Part shown: one piece after another, positions 59,570 through 64,000 of the stretch | Position numbering within the stretch: the first letter of the stretch is position 1 | How the letters are laid out: every line of letters starts with the position of its first letter | From: Enterobacter hormaechei ATCC 49162 | GTDB taxonomy: Bacteria; Pseudomonadota; Gammaproteobacteria; Enterobacterales; Enterobacteriaceae | Length of the DNA stretch: 64,000 nucleotides | Assembly (NCBI RefSeq): GCF_001875655.1 | Contig: NZ_MKEQ01000001.1 | Coordinates: 2,728,001 to 2,792,000 of the forward strand | Reading direction: 5' to 3' | Made by a program: the position numbers and the translations under genes | Notes under the pieces: model-generated | Databases searched by the model: none | Seen by the model: the letters and a program-made list of their open reading frames with translations, nothing else | What the model was told of the DNA's origin: nothing

Positions 59570-61747
59570 TCAGTTACTCGAATAGTTGTAACCGTAGTGA
59601 TGGTAGCCGTAGCCGTAAGCGTTGCTTGCCCGCTTAACGACGCCGTTGAGAATCACCCCTTTGGTGTTGACGCCACTCTGCTCCAGACGCTGTACACAGA
59701 CCAGCATCTCCTTCACGCTGTTCATTCCGAAGCGGGCGACCAGCAGCGTGGTGCCTGCGCGACGGCCAACAACCGCCGCGTCGGTGACCGCCAGGATCGG
59801 CGGCGTATCGATAATCACCAGATCATAGCGTTCGTTCGCCCAGTCCAGCAGCTTCCGGAAGCGCATATGCATCAGAAGCTCCGCCGGATTAGGGGGGATC
59901 TGCCCGCGCACGATGGTATCGAATCCGCCTTTATCAAAGGTCTGAACGCCCTGCGCATACTCCGCCTTACCGGACAATATCTCCGACAAGCCGCAGGTAT
60001 TGTCGAGCTTAAACAGATCATGGGCATACCCGCGACGCATATCCGCATCAATATAGAGCACTTTCTGGCCCGCCTGTGCCACGACTGCCGCCAGGGTACT
60101 GCTGACAAACGTTTTTCCGCTGTCCGGCGTGGCGCCAGAGATCATCAGTATATTGTTCGCTGACTCCATCATCGCGAAATGCAGGCTAGTGCGCAGGCCA
60201 CGAATCGCCTCCACGGAGAGATCGACAGGATTATCCGCCGCCAGGAAGGGGATATGTTTTGTCTTATGGCTCAGACCCCGGGACAAAAAGTCTTTTTTGC
60301 GCAACCGCATCTTTTTAGCCAGCCATTCCGACAGCGGCACGGTGGCATAGACGTTAATCCCGTGCTCTTCCAGCTGCTCCGGCGTTTCAATGCCCATACG
60401 CAGCATACTGCGCGCCAGGATCCAGCCTGCTGAGACGAACAGACCCAGGAGAACCCCCAGAACAACGACCAGCGCTTTTTTCGGCTTAACTGGCTGCGGC
60501 CGGGTCACGGCCGGATCGATAATGCGGACGTTGCCAATCGCACTCGACCGGGCGATGCTCAGTTCCTGTTCGCGGTTAAGCAGCTGCTGATAGATAACGC
60601 GTCCCGACTCCACATCGCGGCTCAGGCGCAACACCTCCTGCTGGGTTGCGGGCATGGACGATACCCGTTTATTCAGGCGGTTTTTTTCCTGCTCCAGCGT
60701 CTGGCGTTTCTCAATCAGCGCCCGGTAAGTAGGGTGATCTTTTTTGTAGAGCTGCGAAATTTCCGCTTCCCGGAAGGTCAGTTCATTGAGCTGATTGTCT
60801 GCATTCACAATCTGCTCCAGCACCGCTTTTGCCTCCAGGTTCAGGTCAACGGAGTCGTTTTGCTGACGATAACGGTTGAGCTTCTCCTCGGCCTGGTCCA
60901 GTTCGCTTCGCACCTGCGGAAGCTGCTGCTTCAAAAATTGCAGGCTTTTCGCATCCTGCGCCGCCTGGCGAGCCACGTTCTGTTGTAAATAGTTGTCGGC
61001 GATGCAGTTAAGCACGCGGGCCATCTCGTCGGGATCTTCCCCCGTGATGGTCAGGCCAAGCATCCCGCTATCCTTGCTGCGCTCGCTCACGGAAAAACGC
61101 AGCTGTAGCGCGTCAATGGCCTCCAGCTCGCTCAGCTGTGAAATCGTAAATTGCGTACCCGGCTTCGCCTGGATATCGGCAATGTTAATGGCGATATTCG
61201 CCGCGCTCAGGGGGTGTCCCACAACGCCCTGTAACGTCACGTTATCGCCCTCCAGCTGATAGTGGCCCTTCTCGCCGACGGTCAGCGTCAGCTTTTGCGC
61301 CTGGCCTGCGACAGGAGGGAGATTGAGCATACTGATATCGACGATGCCCGGCTGCTGGCCGGTGAGCCGCGCCCAGCCGCGTCCGACAAGGGGAAAATAG
61401 TTTTCACTCACCTGTGTGCGCATGTTCAGGTCATCAATCGTTTTACCGAGGATCATGCGCGACTGGAGAAGCTGAAGCTCCGGCGCCGACTCCGGCGAGG
61501 AGTCAGGGATGAACTCGCTAAGGTTACTGAGTAGCGCGTTGCCCTGCTTCTGCTCCACCTGTATCAGCGCATCGGCCTGATAAACCGGCGTGGCAAAGAA
61601 CGCATAAAGCAGGGCCGCCAGCGTGAACAGCGCGGTAAGGATGAGAATAAATTTTCGGTGGTCGAGCAGCTCACCCAACAGGCGCACCAGATCGATCTCG
61701 TTATTCGCGGCAGACGCATCATGGGCGTGAAGGTTATTTGTTGACAT
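59570..61747 (-). CDS. etk: Tyrosine-protein kinase Etk (Wzc family)
   Basis: An inner-membrane co-polymerase and BY-kinase of capsule-type polysaccharide export. The 725 residues (E. coli Etk has 726) contain an N-terminal Wzz domain with membrane helix near residues 32-52, a long periplasmic coiled coil and the PVKPKK region, then a second helix near 425. The cytosolic kinase follows: Walker A SGATPDSGKTFVSS, Walker A' LYIDADMRRG and Walker B LVIIDTPPIL. The C-terminus is the expected tyrosine cluster (YGYGYHHYGYNYSS), the autophosphorylation tail acted on by Etp. It is 22 bp after etp. Confidence 0.94.
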   Translation of the reverse strand: MSTNNLHAHDASAANNEIDLVRLLGELLDHRKFILILTALFTLAALLYAFFATPVYQADALIQVEQKQGNALLSNLSEFIPDSSPESAPELQLLQSRMILGKTIDDLNMRTQVSENYFPLVGRGWARLTGQQPGIVDISMLNLPPVAGQAQKLTLTVGEKGHYQLEGDNVTLQGVVGHPLSAANIAINIADIQAKPGTQFTISQLSELEAIDALQLRFSVSERSKDSGMLGLTITGEDPDEMARVLNCIADNYLQQNVARQAAQDAKSLQFLKQQLPQVRSELDQAEEKLNRYRQQNDSVDLNLEAKAVLEQIVNADNQLNELTFREAEISQLYKKDHPTYRALIEKRQTLEQEKNRLNKRVSSMPATQQEVLRLSRDVESGRVIYQQLLNREQELSIARSSAIGNVRIIDPAVTRPQPVKPKKALVVVLGVLLGLFVSAGWILARSMLRMGIETPEQLEEHGINVYATVPLSEWLAKKMRLRKKDFLSRGLSHKTKHIPFLAADNPVDLSVEAIRGLRTSLHFAMMESANNILMISGATPDSGKTFVSSTLAAVVAQAGQKVLYIDADMRRGYAHDLFKLDNTCGLSEILSGKAEYAQGVQTFDKGGFDTIVRGQIPPNPAELLMHMRFRKLLDWANERYDLVIIDTPPILAVTDAAVVGRRAGTTLLVARFGMNSVKEMLVCVQRLEQSGVNTKGVILNGVVKRASNAYGYGYHHYGYNYSSN

Positions 61748-61769
61748 AAAACGTAACTATCCCGTGTGA

Positions 61770-62213
61770 TTAACTGAGCCGTTTTGCCCATTCCAGACTG
61801 GCCTGCTCCAGCAGCCCATAAACATATTCAAATGCGTCCCGGTTTTTACGGTAGGGGTCCGGGATCTCTTTTCTGCCCGTCCAGTGACCAAAGAGCATCA
61901 TTTTGCCGCGCGCCTCCGGTGCGATAGCCGTGACCTGCTCGATATGTTCCAGCTCCATCGCCAGAATCAGATCGTAGTCGCGTACCATGGCGGGGGTGAG
62001 CCTGCGCGCTACGTGGCCCTCAAGCTGGGTGCCGCGTTCGGCGGCGATCTCTGCCGCCTGTGAATCGGCTGTGCGTCCTTCCAGGCCACAAATACCCGCT
62101 GAATCGACCCGGGCGGCGGGAAGCAGCTGGCGCAGCAGCCGTTCCCCAATGGGGGAGCGGCAGATATTGCCGGTACAGATCACCAGGATGGCGTTAACCG
62201 TTAATTTGGCCAT
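61770..62213 (-). CDS. etp: Low-molecular-weight protein-tyrosine phosphatase Etp
   Basis: Dephosphorylates Etk. The 147 residues are of the LMW-PTP fold: P-loop [14 protein letters not shown] with catalytic Cys and Arg, and the general-acid loop [16 protein letters not shown]. It overlaps the end of gfcE by 13 bp and precedes etk, giving the wza-wzb-wzc-like order. The cognate kinase and exporter next door support the role. Confidence 0.95.
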   Translation of the reverse strand: MAKLTVNAILVICTGNICRSPIGERLLRQLLPAARVDSAGICGLEGRTADSQAAEIAAERGTQLEGHVARRLTPAMVRDYDLILAMELEHIEQVTAIAPEARGKMMLFGHWTGRKEIPDPYRKNRDAFEYVYGLLEQASLEWAKRLS

Positions 62214-63334
62214 GTTCTGATATATCTCCCTGTTTCAGTCAGGTCATGTACACCCGTAATGGTCGGTACAAGCTGAGAGATCACGCGGTTCCAGCGCACC
62301 AGCGGCGCGGTGGTGACATAGACGATGTCGTAAGGCTCCAGCTGGAATTCGGTGCTCAGTACCATTGCGGTGGCATCCCGGGCGTTAAGCTGGTAGACGT
62401 TGGCGATTTTGCCGTTCTGCTTGCCCTGCAACGGACGAATCACAAAGATCCCCGTGGCGTCGGCCATATCCTGATTCACACCCTGGGCATTACCCAGCGC
62501 TTCCGCCAGCGTCATCCCGCTACGATCCATCTTCAGGGTGCTCTGTTTACCCACCTCGCCCATGACAAACACTTTCAGGTCGTCATTACGCGGAATGAAG
62601 AGAATATCGCCCGGATAGAGGAGTTTGTTCTGGGTGAGATCGCCGCGCTGCATCAGCGCGTAGAGAGAAATGTGCGTGTCCTTGCCGTTGTGGGTCAGCA
62701 CCACGTGGCGCCAGTCCGCCTCCGCCGTCAGGCCGCCTGCCGCATTGATCGCATCCATTATCGTCAGCGGAATATTGGTGATGGGCTGCTGGCCCGACTT
62801 AGCCACTTCGCCCGTCACGTAGGCTTTTTGTGAGCGGAACGCCGCCACGCTGACATCCACCTGCGGGCTTTCAATCACCGAGTCCAGCCGGGCGGCGATC
62901 TCATCGCGCACCTGGGCCAGCGTTTTGCCGACGACGTGGATTTTGCCGATATAGGGATAGAAGATCGTGCCGTCGGCGTTCACCCAATTGCCCGTATCGC
63001 TGGCGCTACGGTACTGGCCTGCGGGGGTGGTCAGCTCCGGGTGGTCCCAGACGGTAACCATCAGCACGTCGCCGACGCCGATGCGATATTGATAATTCTG
63101 GAGCTGGCGATCCAGTTCAGGATTGGCGCGGGAGTCAACTTTGCCAGGCAGCAATTGCTCGACCAGCCCCGGCGTGAGCGGATAGACGTTGACCATCTTC
63201 TCCAGATCGTAATTGCTGTCAGGCAAATCAATAATATCTTTGCCCTGGGTGCTGAGTCCCTGGCCCGGTACGATAGTACAACCGCTTAACGCCATCATAG
63301 CCAACGCAAGCACGGAAAATTTAACGTTTTTCAT
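62201..63334 (-). CDS. gfcE: Outer-membrane polysaccharide export lipoprotein GfcE (Wza family)
   Basis: A 377-residue outer-membrane channel lipoprotein for group 4 capsule or similar polymers. The signal peptide ends in lipobox LSGC ([15 protein letters not shown]), the Cys becoming the lipid-modified N-terminus. The PES domain ([19 protein letters not shown]) and two SLBB domains ([30 protein letters not shown]) follow. The C-terminal end, [12 protein letters not shown], is the amphipathic helix that forms the pore. It lies between gfcD and etp. Confidence 0.94.
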   Translation of the reverse strand: MKNVKFSVLALAMMALSGCTIVPGQGLSTQGKDIIDLPDSNYDLEKMVNVYPLTPGLVEQLLPGKVDSRANPELDRQLQNYQYRIGVGDVLMVTVWDHPELTTPAGQYRSASDTGNWVNADGTIFYPYIGKIHVVGKTLAQVRDEIAARLDSVIESPQVDVSVAAFRSQKAYVTGEVAKSGQQPITNIPLTIMDAINAAGGLTAEADWRHVVLTHNGKDTHISLYALMQRGDLTQNKLLYPGDILFIPRNDDLKVFVMGEVGKQSTLKMDRSGMTLAEALGNAQGVNQDMADATGIFVIRPLQGKQNGKIANVYQLNARDATAMVLSTEFQLEPYDIVYVTTAPLVRWNRVISQLVPTITGVHDLTETGRYIRTWPN

Positions 63335-63377
63335 TCAGGAAAATCATCTGGTTAAGTAATGCCTAATTCATCCGGTA

Positions 63378-64000
63378 CTACTGCCCTACCGGGGTTTCGC
63401 GTTCTGACGTCATGTCATAGAGCTGGTATTTACGGCCTAACATCTGGCCGCCATCACGCGTAAGAGGCGTCCACGAGACCACCGCCCGGTTGCGGTTTGG
63501 GCCGATCGTCATCAGATCAAGCGGGATCGAGATGTAGAAGCCTTTGCTAAAGCCGCCTTCGCCATAATCCTCTTTCGAGACGTTCGTCAGCGCCGCCCAG
63601 ACGCCTACCGTCACGCCGCTGTCGAATCGCTTCGCGACGTCGAGGGTGGCGCCTTTATCCTTCGCCAGGTACTGCCCGACGCTCAGCTTCATCAGCACAC
63701 TGTTGAGCTTCGCCGGGTTCCAGTAAGCGGTGATAAATCCGGTTGGCACGCTGTAATCGGTAAAGCGCATCATGTCGTCCCAGTCGCGCTGTTTGACGTA
63801 GTTCGCATCCACGCCCAGCGCCCAGTCGTTATCCAGCGGACGCCAGAGCGCCTCTGCACCCACACCGCCGTACATGGTTTCGAGGTAGCCGCCATAAATC
63901 TGGGCATAGAAGCCGTGCCCCAGCGCATCGACATAGTTGGCCTGTAAGTTGTTGATGTAGACGTCATTGCTGACGTAATCGCGAATGTGGGTTCTGACGC
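63378..64000 (-). CDS. gfcD: GfcD/YjbH-family outer-membrane protein, C-terminal part only
   Basis: The frame is open on the minus strand from the window end (64000) to the stop at 63378, about 206 residues; the N-terminal part lies outside. The sequence ([49 protein letters not shown]) is the aromatic, alternating pattern of a beta-barrel, typical of the C-terminal half of YjbH/GfcD proteins. The next gene, gfcE, follows after 43 bp. An ATG at 63875 would give a short 165-residue product, but it is internal. GfcD and YjbH cannot be told apart from this piece; gfcE-etp-etk downstream favours GfcD. Confidence 0.85.
   Translation of the reverse strand, partial: VRTHIRDYVSNDVYINNLQANYVDALGHGFYAQIYGGYLETMYGGVGAEALWRPLDNDWALGVDANYVKQRDWDDMMRFTDYSVPTGFITAYWNPAKLNSVLMKLSVGQYLAKDKGATLDVAKRFDSGVTVGVWAALTNVSKEDYGEGGFSKGFYISIPLDLMTIGPNRNRAVVSWTPLTRDGGQMLGRKYQLYDMTSERETPVGQ

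Overview
The window is chromosomal DNA from a member of the Enterobacteriaceae. Almost every protein matches its Escherichia coli counterpart in length and order as I remember them. The lipopolysaccharide (LPS) core locus, however, is of the Klebsiella/Enterobacter/Serratia type (waaE, wabG, wabH, a wabN-like deacetylase), so an Enterobacter-like host is the best guess; the species cannot be fixed from this sequence. No insertion sequence, prophage, plasmid function or CRISPR array was seen.

Layout. (1) 1-4433: cyaA-hemC intergenic region, then the hemC-hemD-hemX-hemY operon (+). (2) 4440-5437: the small RNA GlmZ (-) with a sigma-54-type promoter and upstream GlrR-type sites, then the argX-hisR-leuT-proM tRNA operon (-). 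(3) 5490-17922: yifK and the enterobacterial common antigen (ECA) operon wecA-wzzE-wecB-wecC-wecD-wecE-wzxE-wecF-wzyE-wecG (-). The rffG and rffH genes that lie between wecC and wecD in E. coli are absent. (4) 18119-25480: rho, trxA (-), rhlB, gppA (+), rep (-), ppiC (+). (5) 25499-34828: cysE-gpsA-secB-grxC-yibN (-), then gpmI-envC-yibQ (+) followed by two glycosyltransferase-type genes. (6) 34830-51487: tdh-kbl (-) and the LPS inner and outer core locus hldD-waaF-waaC-GT9-GT2-waaL, wabN (-), waaQ-wabG-wabH-GT2-waaA-waaE, ending in coaD. (7) 51490-59543: mutM, rpmG, rpmB, radC (-), coaBC-dut-slmA (+), pyrE-rph (-), yicC, yicG (+). (8) 59570-64000: a polysaccharide export and tyrosine-kinase module, gfcD (cut by the window end)-gfcE-etp-etk (-).

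How the genes work together. Much of the window is about the cell envelope. The wec operon makes ECA, the waa/wab genes build and cap the LPS core, GlmZ controls amino-sugar supply through glmS, EnvC and SlmA act in division, and the Gfc/Etp/Etk set belongs to capsule-type polysaccharide export. The rest is housekeeping: haem synthesis, tRNAs, transcription termination, redox, serine and cysteine metabolism, ribosomal proteins, pyrimidine and CoA synthesis, and DNA repair.

Compared with the E. coli K-12 order I remember, three joints stand out. ppiC abuts cysE, two regions far apart and in other relative orientation in K-12. rffGH are missing from the ECA operon. The gfc/etp/etk module sits next to yicG. 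I found no clearly new multi-gene system. The least explained part is the glycosyltransferase pair at 32668-34803, which extends the envC-yibQ transcription unit.
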